DNA from: Perkinsus olseni
Taxonomy: Eukaryota; Perkinsozoa; Perkinsida; Perkinsidae
Reading direction: 5' to 3'
DNA: 64,000 nucleotides
Assembly (NCBI GenBank): GCA_013115135.1
Contig: JABANP010000037.1
Span: forward strand, 1 to 64,000
The notes beneath the pieces were generated by a model that saw only the letters and a list, made by a program, of their open reading frames with translations, had not been told where the DNA came from and did no database searches. The position numbers and the translations under genes were made by a program. Position 1 is the stretch's first letter, and every line of letters starts with the position of its first letter. This document shows, in pieces, positions 31,630-43,223 of this stretch.

Positions 31630-32323
31630 ATGCAGGCAGCGTTACAGAAAACGTTCGATCACCTCGATAAGGACGAGTTTGAAGCTGTCTCTCCCAGGGA
31701 TTTGTGAGCGTCACGGCGAATCGCTTTCACTGGAGTTCGCGGTTTTCTGGGAACACGCGAACCAGTTGTCCTTGCCCAGTCTTGGCACCGGAGACCAAAA
31801 AGTATGGTTACGAAGCACGCGCGGCCTTCCCCGCAGGTACCGGTTGGTATACGCTTTGGGCGTTTTCCGTGTGAGAGGACCTCCTTTCCGCCGTGCTCTG
31901 GCCCGGGTGACTCCCGCTCTGCTTCACGCCTTCCGGAATGGCAAAGGCTACGGAGATAGGATCAGAGGGTGCTCAATCCCTAAACGCCCCCGCTCTTGGC
32001 GACCTCGTTTGATCAGGTCTTGTTCGGATAGCGTGGTGCATAGGCCGCGTGATTGGCGACGACGACGATCAATGGTGTGAGACTCCAGAGTGGAAGCAAG
32101 TACAACGACTCCTCAAGGTAGAAACCGGCAGCAGTCCACTCTTAGAAGGACTGTTCGCTCGCTGCCGTTCACTCATCAGGGCGTAGCGAAGGAGATTCGT
32201 CTAGTCCTCGACAGCCTGGAGAACAAAGATCTACTTGTCCTCGAGGACGTCTACGGAAAGGCTGAAGCAGTAGTGCTGGGGACTTCGGCCGCGAGTGTTG
32301 ATGTGGTGGCCTCAGAACTATAA
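31630..32323 (+). CDS. Multi-exon acidic protein, unrecognised
   Basis: ATG at 31630 starts MQAALQKTFDHLDKDEFEA. Later coding pieces are VLAPETKKYGYEARAAFPAG, AKATEIGSEGAQSLNAPALG, DDDDQWCETPEWKQVQRLL and, after a 66-nt intron, KEIRLVLDSLENKDLLVLED to the stop at 32321-32323 (ending SVDVVASEL). The first and last joins keep phase. The central part (31850-32040) is not resolved. Composition is acidic and helical. No domain is recognised. Confidence 0.5.
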
Positions 32324-32633
32324 GCCCTTTTTGAAGGACGTAAGAGCTGCAAAAGCGACAATATCGTACTATGGCGCACCGCCGCCACCTAAGAGGCACA
32401 TCAATGATCCAAGACGAGTCACGAGTGAAACTTTGAAATTCTGAGTGCATGAGTGAGGGTGTTTCCGCTTGACTGTTTCTCGACCGCCCGCCGAGCCGAG
32501 TTATTCGCAAGGTGGAGATACCTCCGCATTACCGTCAGACTCGATGCCGTATCGCGGGTGCCCGTCTCCTCACATGAACCTTGAGGGTCTTGTCGTATAG
32601 TGGAGCCTCATTCGTATTAGTAGTAGTCCGTAG

Positions 32634-34224
32634 ATGTTCTTTTTCACGTTTCTACTGTGGGGCGTCCTTGTCCGCCTCTCCGCGGCAGACGGCAGTCGAG
32701 ATGCACGCTACATGTTGTGCACAGCGGAGTGCCAGTTCAAGTGCCAGCCACCGGTGTATGGGCTGCTACAGGATGGCAGCGTGGATCCTCGGGACCTAAC
32801 CAGGCATGCTGATGTGAGCAGAGGGCGCTGGTTAGACGAAGACGCTGAGAGGCGTCCATACCATAATTAGCTCAACGGGCAGAATAATCACTGAGATAGC
32901 ATCGTGCTAGACCCCTATAGCGATTGAGTCCACCAAACCTCCACAGCTGGATACTTGGATTCACCTCTCTGTCATGCTTCGCTTCGAGTCTATGTTCGAA
33001 TTCGCCTTCTTCACTGGATTTTGTGCTGTATGGCGAGCTTTGTTGCTATCAGGTTATCAGCACAGTGCGGTCGGAGCCAGGCCGTATACGCCCCTCCCAA
33101 TTTCTACGATCAGCTCTATCTTGCTCTGGAGGCAGCCTTGACGGACCTCCTCAGGGGAGATAGATCCCGCCTTGTGGATGCTGACGATTCCAGAGTCGAC
33201 GCATCCGGTAGGAGTCCGCCGCACTAAGTGTTGCTACTCAGAATAACAACTCAGGTTTTTCACTAGCAACGCCACAGCAGGACCTTGGGAAGGTGCTCCG
33301 GCTCACAGGCTGGGGCTGCGAGGACAACTGCGAGTACCAGTGCATGCACATTAATCACAGACTTCGCGTTGAGAACGGCGAGCCTGTTGTCAAGTATGGC
33401 GGCAAATGGGCCTTCACCCGTGTTTTCGGTGAGTCCGCCGACTTGGTCATTCGCTCCGAGTTCGCCTCGATTCGTCAGGCATGCAAGAGCTGATGTCAGT
33501 GGTCTCATCCCTCCTCAACGCCCTCCCTCACGTCATCTTCCTGTATCAGTGCTACGGCTCGAAAACAGTCCCCCTCGGCGAGTACCGCTTCGGTAGAGTA
33601 TGGACACTCTACGCTTGTATCGGTATCATTGTGTGGATCGCCAGTGCCACCTTTCACACTCGGGATTGGCCTGCTACTGAGGCCTTCGACTACATGTCGG
33701 CCCTTATGGGTGTATCGACAGCATTGATGACGGGTCTCGTCTATAACTTTGCCGGCCCCAAGGGCGACAAAGCGCTTCGGGCGTGGCTTCCTGCGATACC
33801 GGTGTACCTGTTCATCATGGCTCATCAGTACTACATGTTGTTCATCGACTTCAACTATGGTTGGAATATGAAAGTCGCTTGCTCGGTCGGAGCTGTTATG
33901 GTCATCAGCTGGTGCTACTGGGCCTTCACCCACAGACGTCGCGGCAAGTACGTCAGATGGATCTACGTCGCCACTCTCGGTATAGCTCCTCTCTTGTATG
34001 CCTTCGAGCTCAACGATTTTCCACCATACTTCCTCTTACTGGATGCGCATGCGTGCTGGCATTTCACCACCGTGCCTCTGCAGTTCGTGTGGTACCGCTT
34101 TGTCGAGGACGATTTGTTGTGGGAGATGCGCCACAGAGTGTCCGCCAAGGACGACGAGGATGCGGAGGAGGCCAAGCTAGAGGCCGGCGATGAGCGCGGA
34201 TCTTCGGCACGGCGGAGGGTCTGA
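32634..34224 (+). CDS. PGAP3/PER1-like GPI-anchor remodelling protein
   Basis: Exons 32634-32753, 33066-33207, 33267-33428 and 33479-34224 join in phase to about 389 residues. A signal peptide (MFFFTFLLWGVLVRLSAADG) leads into the Cys-rich lumenal part of Per1 proteins (CTAECQFKC, then GWGCEDNCEYQC and KYGGKWAFTRVFG). Seven hydrophobic segments follow, with conserved residues HTRDWPATEAFDYMSA and FELNDFPP, and the C-terminal signature DAHACWHFTTVPLQFVWYRF. Per1/PGAP3 removes an unsaturated acyl chain from GPI-anchored proteins in the ER or Golgi, and conserved His and Asp residues form the hydrolase centre. The charged tail (KDDEDAEEAKLEAGDE) is cytosolic. The sequence looks intact. Confidence 0.92.
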
Positions 34225-34544
34225 AGGGACCTCGATAGGTTTACAATGTTCCTCGGAAGCGCTAAGCGTCCCCAGAGCGAGAAGGGACTTGCTTCCGTTG
34301 TATTATTTGTTCAGTTCCTAGCTTTTGCATAGATCAACCTAAGATTCTTGTTGTCAATGGGAAGGTAGCTCTGAGTACCTGACTGCTAGACCTCACTGAT
34401 CTTGGGGATGCTTGGAAAGGCGGCAAATATTACTAAGAATATATACACTTCTCACCAGCCACATACCAGAGAAGAGGCACACAAAAACAGTGGCCACACA
34501 GTCCGATAGTGATCAGCTCCATGAGAGGGATGGGGAGAAGGAAG

Positions 34545-36206
34545 ATGCATCATGCCCTGCTCTCCTCTGCAGTTGTCCAATCGCCGCCTCACTCTCTCGA
34601 GTGGCAGCCTCCAACGGACCCTCGTCGGTCCCCTCTACCACAGCGTCCTCAGCAGGCCTCTGGTGGGACACCTGTTGATTCAAGCCAATCATGCCCGTCC
34701 CGAGTAAGTCGACCCGCTGGTCCGCTGGTCGTCATCTTTGACTCCTACTCAGACGTCGCGTCCAAGATATGTATGCTTGTGGTTGTGCTCCTCACCTTGC
34801 AGCTTTCGGGTACCTAAAACCAACGATTTCGCATCTTACCACTGGCCGGGTCTCAGGGCAATTTCTCCCCTGCGAAGGCCCACTTCTCATCGACTCCTTC
34901 CCGGAATGCGATCCTCGGCTAGACGAGTACGCTGGACCCATCCGGATGTGGCCGGTTGTTCATTGATTCAACCAGCCGCATTCGTCTCAACCGCTGTCAT
35001 GATTTTTCCCTCTTCGCGTCATTAGTTACTTCGCCACATGTAACGTGGCCCGTACCACAGCTGCCCTGGCCGAGCGCGATGACGATCTCCCTGCAGTCGC
35101 AGTAGACTGCAAGTTCGGCGCCACCGGCAACAGTGCCGTCCACAGCATAGTCGCTGCATACCAGATATTCACCAACTCCCCCGAGGGTCAGGCCACACAC
35201 TGCATGCAGGTCGACACCGACTGCTCATTTCAGGTCTTAGAAGATGCACCCGAGCTGCTCCATCTCTTTCTCCGAAGCGGAGCGAACCCCAACATTCGGC
35301 GCTCGGTATGTTGCAACCTAGCCTCGCCTGAAGAATCTTTCCTGTTGTCCAGAGGGATTGTCGCGCTCCGTCTCACGACGCTGTCTTCCTCACAAGTCGG
35401 TCATCAAGTCCCACTGGGCTACACTGGGCCGCACAGACCCTGCGTGATTGGGGGGCCCAGGCCGACACCATGGAGGACTTGGTAGGCCCGTGTAACCCCT
35501 CAGAATTTGAATTTGATTTGCCTTCCAGAGCGGCTACACCCCCTTGGAGCTTTCACTCGCCCTTTTGGGTAGGGACCACCGCTTGACCTTCGCCCTAGCG
35601 GGTACGTCTCCCCCAATTCCCAAGTGTCGTCATCTGACCCGGTCGTAGGGTGCACCAATATCAGCTTCCCGTCGAGACCGGACCTCTCCTCTGAGTCATC
35701 GTTGGTCCAGAAGCTTTGCCAACCGTGCCCGCCCGGTGAGAGAACGCAGCGGCAATCATCTCAGAGCATCTCGCTGTCTCATTCAAAACCCCTCTACGGA
35801 CACGGCTCCTGAATCCCGCTGCTCAACAGGCACGGCGGGTACGGGAGGCAGGTGCAGGCCATGCGTCCTCGACGGGGAGGCTGCCAACTCTGGTACGAGT
35901 CGGCCTAACCTCTGACGTCGGTTTCCTGTCAGCACGCCACTCCTTAGATCAAACGGAGTGCATCTTGTGCGATTCTGCAAAGGGCCTGATCCCCAGCGAT
36001 GACCGCAGTCGGTGTATCAAGCGCCCCTTGCCAGCTTGGGTAGAGAGACGCCCTTCAAGGCACCCCGGTGCATCTGTTCCTTCTTCCAGGCAGTTGGTCT
36101 CATCTGGGCGTTCTCAACGCTAGCTGTGATTGTTACCGTTATAGTGGTAGTCCGCAAGCCCTTGCGGCGCCACTGCCTTATCGAAGGGGTCAACAACAGC
36201 GAGTAG
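34545..36206 (+). CDS. Ankyrin-like, Cys-rich and transmembrane exons (one chimeric gene or two)
   Basis: The same strand carries exons that join in phase but encode unlike parts. First is a Pro/Ser-rich start (ATG 34545). Then come segments resembling ankyrin repeats (LLHLFLRSGANPNIRRS, SPTGLHWAAQTLRDWGAQ, SGYTPLELSLALLGRD). A Cys-rich stretch follows (LCQPCPPGGTAG, RCRPCVLDGEAANS, ECILCDSAKGLIPSDD), like the GCC2/ephrin-receptor-like repeats of protist surface proteins. Last is a transmembrane helix (AVGLIWAFSTLAVIVTVIVV) and a basic tail. The in-frame stop is TAG at 36204-36206, although a splice could extend the tail to 36386. Intracellular ankyrins next to an ectodomain in one chain would be odd. 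A hidden gene boundary or wrong joins are likely. Confidence is good for the Cys-rich-TM part and low for the whole. Confidence 0.4.
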
Positions 36207-36292
36207 GCCTCGACCCCATCGCGGGTGCCAGTTCACCGAGTCCACCCGTCAGGCCATGGAGGTGCCGGGTGTACGCGGCTCTGGGAGGAAGG

Positions 36293-39200
36293 ATGACGAG
36301 CCTCCCTGAGAAAGATGCCTCCAAGATGAACTACTCCCAGGCCATCAAAGAAGGAGAACTACGACTTCCTCAATCTTCTCACTAAGTGCCGGAATCATAC
36401 AGCCTGTCTGTTTGAGAAGCTTCTCTGTCCTCAGGAGTTGGCACGTCGACGCTGACAAGGTGAGTGCCGACATGGGGGAGCTCCCGCTCACCACAGCCCT
36501 GCGAGTAAGGCGGCCGAGCGTTGTGAAGCTTTTGCTGAGCGCCAAGGCGAATCCACTGGTGAGATCACCACCTATTGGATGGAGCGAAGAGCCCGATGCA
36601 GGCTTGCGACCCTTCGGTTGGGAAGTGCCCGCTGATGATCTCGCTAGATAGCCTCCACGACGCGAGTAAGTTGTTGGGCCTAGGTGGCCCGAAAGTTCCC
36701 GTTCCAGCGCTGCAACCGTCACCCAGGCGTTGAGACTTTACCCAAGGGACAGTCTGGTATTTTCAGTGAGCGAGATAACCTCGGCTGCGTCGCCCTCGAG
36801 CATCGTGGAGAATATCCTCCGCCAGGGCGGCGAGGTGGAGGATGCTCAGCAGGCAGAGTACACATGCATCGCCTCCGCCACCACAGACCTCCTATGGTCC
36901 TCTACTCAGAGTCCACAGTCTCCTGCTCATATCCATCGCTATGATGGAGAAGTCTTGGGCATTCGGGCTCACGCAGCACGCAGCATCAAACCCTGCTGAG
37001 CTCACCGGCGGTCATGACAGCCTCCCGATGATGCTCGCTCGGGTGAGTGTCTTCCCTGCTCTTAGTGGTGTGTATAATTCCTCCACTTCCAGTGTGGCCT
37101 AACAGCGCAGTGCCTCGAGGTCTTGTCTGTGGACACAGCCGCCCAGAGTGGTGCAGTGACCTACACGAATAAGGATGGTAGGCTGCAGTGCAATCTACCT
37201 GGGGAGATCTATATTACTCCTCCTGTGCTTAGGAGAGAACCTCCTGCACGTAGCGGCCTCCGCCGTGGACTTCAGAATCTGCGACAGAGCCGTTGAACTC
37301 GGGGCTAACGTTATAACGAAGGACGGCAACGTAGCTCAATAACTACGGCTATACCTCCGCCAATATTCGGTCTCAGGGGCACACTGCGATCATGCGAGCT
37401 CGTACTTCGGGCTCTTCCTTTCCGACTAACCACTACCTGGCCTGCCACCTCGCCTTGAAGGCCTCAGGTAGGCCCTCGTTTCCGGGTCAGCTTAGAAGGT
37501 TCCTCATTCCTCTGTAGATCTGTATGCCGTCGTGGATGCAGTGGAAGGAGCCTGGCTGGCTCGTTTAACCCCTCCCTACACTAGCTCCACCACACCGATT
37601 GTGAGCACTGTCACGGAGCACCACTGGAGTGGGCCAATCTCTGTCCCCGACCAGGTCCTCGCCGCTGTCCAATTACTCGTCACCAAGCTAACCCAAAAGC
37701 TAGAAGACGCATTAGAGAAGGAGGACGTCTCTCAATTGGAAGAGTCGATCGAGCTCGTGAAGTACAGCCGAATTCAAGTGAGTTGGGACGCTGTGGTCTA
37801 CACGAGGACGCCTCTGCATCATTCAGGGCATGCCCGATGAGGCCCGGGCCATCTGCAGCATGTCGAGGCTGAAGCTCCTCCGAGGCGTGGAAACGGGTAA
37901 CGAGCTGGAGCTGAAGCAAGCTGTCATCAACGCCAAACAGTGAGAGCGTCGGGCTCGGTGGGCGCTTCTGAGTTATTTCTGAGGTACAACGTCTCATGCT
38001 GTGCTGAGCGAGGAGGTCGCAGCGGCCGAAGCTGCCCTCAAAACCGTATCCGAGCAGAAGGCTGTGAGCGGCGCCATCAGAAATCTCGAGGAGGCATTGG
38101 GTTCCGGAGACCCTCGCTGTTTGTGTCATGCCGTTTTGAAGTGAGTGTTGGATGCTTGCGATGCGTTGATCCGGACCAGCAGGTGCAGAGGTTGCCTTCC
38201 TCAAGGCAACCGCCTCCTCGCGAAGGCAACTAGCGTGCTGAGGGACTTGATCACGAAGATGCTGGAAGATGGTCGGCATCTCCTCGACCATGCTCAATAG
38301 TTCCTAAAGGATCATCTCAGGCCTCAGCCAGAATAACGTTTCTATGCTGGACGAAGCGCTGCGGCTGGCTCGTCGCTCGTCTCTTAGCGACCCACGCATC
38401 GAAGCACTGTGCAGGATGGTTACTTCGGTGATGGGGCACACTCCGGTGAGTGAAGCCCTGTTGTGTCCTTGTTAATAACCGTGGCGTCTCAGACCTACGT
38501 GTTGCTGCGAAGACTCGAAACAGCTGCCAAGGAGGATGACCCCCGAGTACCGCCGTCACTGTAGACCCGAGTGATCGTGCCTTGGGAACTTTAGATTATC
38601 TTCGAGACTCTGAGCGACGCAGTTGCCGTGGGCTTGGACCGAGCCAGCCCCTTATTCGACAGAGCGCTGGAGAGGTGCAAGTCGCGTGTTCGGGTCGGGT
38701 TGTCTCTACGTCTGCGGCAGGTATCATACAGTCCGTGAGTCACCTCGGAATTGGAAGGTCGAACTCGGTCGGCCGTATGAGGCCCAAGATGCCATTCTAA
38801 ACAAAGTCGTGGTGAGCTGACTTAAGATGCGTGGAAGCAGGGCCATCTCCCCATTATGCAGGTCACCACGGAGCCCAAGGTGAAGCAGTTTTTCCAGACT
38901 CTGCTGGACGACACCCATAAGGTGGCTTACACCAGGGACCGGTAGGAGCCTTCAGCACGATCTCTGCGGGTTGTACCTTCCCTTTAACAGGCGGAATGAG
39001 CGAGTGCCAGCTAGGCTGCGGCTGCAGGATGTCGTCCTTGTGCAGAATGAGAGGAGCTTCGCCAAGTATCGTCGGAAAAGGTATAACCGCCTCGCCACTG
39101 CTGTATGGTGACAATTAGAGCACGCAGGTCCGACATTCGTGAGAAGGCCCGGGACTCGGAACCTGGGGATGAAACAGTTCACCGGTATAAAAACTGCACG

Positions 39201-39966
39201 GTGGGAGGGATGGGGAGATTAAGATTCTCGTGGAAGAGAGAGTATTCTCAGGTGCTGGCATGGGATGCTTGGAGCCGACAAAGAGCCCCTTCAGGCTGAT
39301 GTCAACGAGGTGGGTCTGCCGGTTTAATTTTGACGAACCTTTATGCTCTCTCGTCAGTTCTATCTGTTCCACGGCACGACGCCAATGGCTGCCGAGGCGA
39401 TAACCTCCAGTGACTTCAAGATGGACGCCGCCGGCAGCAATGCAGGCGAGGCCTCCCGCCGGTGTATCCTGAACTGTTCGACGTGTCCACGGTGCAGGTT
39501 CGCTCTACGGTCGAGGTATATACTTTGCTGAGTGTTGTTCTAAGAGTGACGAATACTCGGCGGTGGTAGGCTCCTGCGAGTGCTCCTCCTGCCGTATTTA
39601 ATGCATGGCCTCAGGAGACCGAGGGTCCGAGAGCCGGGCAACGAGCACTGCTCCTCTGCAGGGTTCTCGCTGGCCGCATTTTGTGAGGGATGGCATGCTG
39701 CTGTAAGTTACATGGATTGCTACTGATCCGCAGGTACAGCGACGATGTGTATCCCAGAACAGGCGAGCTTGTGTCCAGCGTCGTGAGCGGAGAGTTCGAC
39801 AGCGTCCTCGGAGACAGAGAGAAATGCAGGAACACCTTCAGAGTGATCTCTCAGTCGATTACAACACCCAAAGGCGCATCGCGGCCGTCCTCAGGAGTTC
39901 ATCGTCTACGACGAAGACCAGGTCTACCCTGAGTTCGTCATTTGGTACACACAGGAGGTCAGCTGA
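36293..39966 (+). CDS. Ankyrin/helical-repeat poly(ADP-ribose) polymerase
   Basis: Many short exons encode a PARP with an ankyrin-rich N-terminus, a layout recalling tankyrase. Ankyrin-type pieces are PSVVKLLLSAKANPL, SIVENILRQGGEVED, NLLHVAASAVDFRICD and RAVELGANVITKDG. A helical part follows (LVTKLTQKLEDALEKED, EEVAAAEAALKTVSEQ, NRLLAKATSVLRDLI, VSMLDEALRLARRSS). The pre-catalytic region includes NKVV, then TTEPKVKQFFQTLLDDTH. The catalytic domain has FYLFHGTTPMAAEAI (His), LYGRGIYFAECCSKSDEYS (Tyr), ALLLCRVLAGRILYSDD and EFIVYDEDQVYPEF (Glu), so the His-Tyr-Glu triad needed for polymer formation is present. It would modify proteins with ADP-ribose from NAD+. The 5' end is uncertain. One intron in the catalytic domain appears to be GC-AG (39446-39497). 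The stop is at 39964-39966. Confidence 0.8.
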
Positions 39967-40731
39967 CCCTCCGGAGCCCAACTCTCCGTACATTTACTCG
40001 CATGTTTTCATGTAAATGCAGATGCTGGACATGTCAAGACGATTTTCACTGTGGGTTTAGTTCAATAGTGCAGTGGCTGCTGAGCAGAAGGCGATTTGAA
40101 GGCATCGATCCAGCGAGATTGGCAACCATTCCGAAAGACAGGAATGCCGGGTCTTCGGTTTGAACCCGGGACCTCTCGCATGAAAGCGTTGATTTTTTCG
40201 CGCGACATTGTGATCGAATGCCACAACAGTACAACTCACTGAGGCACTTGCAGAGAGTGAAGTGAAGCTAGTAATGTGGAAACGCTCGACTCGCGCCATT
40301 CAGTTCTTCCAATGCAAATACTCCTGAAGTGGTGTCCTGTGCTTAGAGTGATGTAGGTTGCAGCGGGCTGATCCGTCTCGCTCAGCGCGGTGAAATTGCG
40401 ATCAGGATTTTACATATGCTGTGGATGGATACTCCTCTTTCTGCGTATGCATGCTGTCGGCTAACCTAGTGATGGATAGAGTCCTAGGGAGTATTTATCG
40501 GGCATGTTCGTCAGGCTTGCTGGCACCAGCCCCTTGCGGAAAGGGCGAATCGTAGCGATGTGTTCGGGTCTTACTCAAGTAGTCCATGACTGGAGACTCT
40601 GGCTTAGAGTGAATCTGGTCTAGTCCGGATTCCCAGGTATTGTTCGAAATCCGTCAGCCGACCTGACTTCAGTCGAGTAAAAAGCTGAGTTAACTGCTCC
40701 CATCACTAGTAGTTGCCTTGCCTCCATCATC
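39967..40731. other. Spacer between the PARP and ferric-reductase-like genes
   Basis: There is no gene that I can support. It contains a tRNA-like fragment (see 40148-40190). The part just upstream of 40732 probably holds the promoter and 5'-UTR of the ferric-reductase-like gene. Confidence 0.45.
40148..40190 (-). other. tRNA-Ala-like fragment (B-box region)
   Basis: On the minus strand the sequence CATGCGAGAGGTCCCGGG continues into TTCAAACC. It closely resembles the 3' half of eukaryotic tRNA-Ala (anticodon-stem end, variable loop, T arm). The T stem is interrupted by four extra bases before CCCGG, and no 5' half is visible. It is a tRNA relic or a short tRNA-derived element. Confidence 0.4.
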
Positions 40732-42543
40732 ATGCTGTATGAGATAATGGCGAAGTGCCCATTCGGGTTCACTTCGGGGACTCCGCCCCCCTGGGTCCAC
40801 ATTCCAGGGAGTACCCCGGCCCCCGGAGATCCGAGCGCTCCAACGAGTGCGCCCGGCGGCGCTGAGTCGGACAAGGAGAAACTGATGCAGCAGTGCGTTG
40901 TTCCCCCTGAGAATCCTGACTGGGCGGGATGGGCCCAGTGGGCTTTCCCCTTCTTCTGTGGTCTCGCCATTGTGATCATGATCGTGGCAGTGAGGCTTAG
41001 ACGATACATGCCCAACTGGCTGCAGCGGCCCTGTAATCGTGTATTTGCCAGCCGCGCGAACGCCGTCAGTTTTGCGGTGCTCATATTATCGCTCGCTGTT
41101 GCTGCGATTATCCAGCTTGCCACTTACAACGTTCCGGAAGGAACGAAGCGGGCCAGTGTTATCTTCGCTCGGATATCAACTTGGTCCATCGCCGGTTGTT
41201 TCTTCCTGTCTATCCGCCCGGTCGCCCGTCTTTTCAAGGTCGGGTTCGAGCGACTCACTATTCTCCATGCGTTGCTCGGCATCAACGCCCTCGTCTTCGG
41301 TATAATGCATCTCATCATGATCGCCCCTCGAGTGTCCGTCCAGTGTGCCCTCATTCTGGGTGGTAGCGAAGCCGTAGTTGCCGGTATACTCTTCTTGATA
41401 ACCTTCGTATGCGCCTTCATCTACAAGTTCATCCCGCATGGTTATCGAGTGTTCCGCTGGTCTCATTGGTTGGTCTACATCGCCACCCTCGTGCTCTTCT
41501 TCCACACTCTCCAGCATGAGCTTGTACAGTCGCAGTTCTACGACTCTGCTGCACCCTACGTCACTTCGGGTGTCCTCTTTGTAGTGTGGATTGCCAGCAT
41601 CATCGAGAGGGTTATTGAACTCATCGAGACCATTGTGCAGGCCGTCTCCACCAAGTCCAAGAAGCATTTCGACGAGCACCCCGACGCGTCCGGCAGTGCC
41701 TTTTGCTCTAAGGTGGAGTCTATCACGCCTTTGACTGATGGTGACGACAAGGCGGAAGCGGCAGCCTGCGAGATCGTGCTCAGGTCGCATGTGAAGCCGA
41801 AGCCGGGACAGTGGGTTTCGGTGACCTTCCCTGGGAAGGACTGTGTGGCTCACGCGTTCTCCCCTCTCCGAACCCGAAGGAAGAGAATACGATGAAGTTG
41901 CTTGTGTCTTGTGATGGCTACATGACTAAAAAGTTCGTGGCCGCTGATTTTGAGAGGTTCATCAACTCTCGTGTGTATGTTCAAGGACCGTACGGTGCTT
42001 CGGACCTGCCGAAGCAAATAGCAGGACCCTGGCGACTACACCGTAATGATCGCTGGTGGCACGGGCATCACGCCAATTGCCTCGGTTATTGCTTCACTAC
42101 CGGCTGACCAGAAGGAGAAGGTGTCTCTTCTTTGGGCCTTCAGGAGTTCTGGAGAGTTTGTGTCTGTCCATCAGCTACTAGCTGGGGTTGGGCACCGTAA
42201 CCTCATGTACTCTGGCAAGGATGAGGTCATGCGTCGAGCCACTGCGGATTTGGAAGCGTGCGAGTGTCCTGCTCATTACGGTCATATGACTGTTGGCGGA
42301 GAAGCTTTGAAAGATACTCGTCCCAGTCATTTCGCTCATCACGGAAACAAGGAGATCGCAGACTTTGTCGACAAGGCCATTGAAAAGGCGGATGAGAGCA
42401 ACGCGAAAAGGATTAACTTCTATATGTGTGGACCTTCATGCATGATCAATCTGACGGTCGAGGCCGTTCGAGCTGCTGAAATACCCGAGGGCCTCGAACT
42501 TGGCGTTGTCAAACGCGAGTCCTTCGGCATGATGCCATGGTAA
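40732..42543 (+). CDS. Ferric reductase/NADPH-oxidase-like flavocytochrome with two frameshifts
   Basis: The first frame (40732 to about 41865) encodes a Pro-rich start and then membrane helices. Paired haem-ligand histidines are spaced as in ferric reductases and NOX enzymes: ILHALLGINALVFGIMH (13 between) and HWLVYIATLVLFFH (12 between). The FAD region begins KPGQWVSVTFPGK and HAFS. Coding continues in a second frame (PNPKEENTMKLLVSCDG, VYVQGPYGAS) to about 42025. It then returns to the first frame with GDYTVMIAGGTGITP (NADPH site) and FYMCGPSCMI, ending at 42543. Electrons would pass from NADPH through FAD and two haems across the membrane, probably to ferric iron or oxygen. Both shifts lie in C-runs and cancel. 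They may be assembly errors, mutations or recoding. The second half has no introns. Confidence 0.82.
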
Positions 42544-43223
42544 ACCCCTTCCTCAATATTTGTTGTTCCTTTTCTGTTTTATTCGGGGACAGAATCGCCG
42601 TCCGTCCAACCCCGGACGGTGGCTATTCGACGTCCCGTGTCCTTCGGGCCAGATTTATGTCGAGCAGTACGGTTCTCATTCACCTCTGTTTGTGGTATCG
42701 AGCATCCAGCTCATAGACTGTACTTCGAGGTTAGTAATCCCTCTTTTCGCGGTACCTCACTGATGACTAGTAACATTTGTAATTCGTAGTATATAGTAGG
42801 GTGTTCTTCTGTGCAGTTATCTGTCAGTTCCCGTCCTCGTGAGATTAGACTAGTGCTCTTAGATGGCTCATTTCCATCTGCTCCCCCGTTGCCCAGCGTC
42901 GCGATCGATGGATGGCACTTGGACAGTTTTATGATGGGCTTGTGACGGCAGCGTTTTGCTGCTTGCCGCGTGAACTCTGAGAGTCAAGTTTAAGTTTCTC
43001 TGGGAGCCTCACAGACGATGATGTTGTGTTGAGTGTGTTGATGCTATGGTACGTGCAGTGATTTTTGATATTTTTCTTCGAAGAAATTAGAACCAACATT
43101 TCACCCGCTCAACGCGAATCGGGATTAAGAATGCTAGTGAACCATCTATAATAATGTGTTAAACGGCTAGAAGAAAAAATTGTGTTGAAACAGCTAAAGG
43201 AAAAATGGCTCTTTTCAAATTGC
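42544..43223. other. Spacer between convergent genes
   Basis: The sequence is T-rich, includes GTGTTGAGTGTGTTGATG, and probably comprises 3'-UTRs of the ferric-reductase-like and AGMO-like genes. No gene or repeat is seen. Confidence 0.45.
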
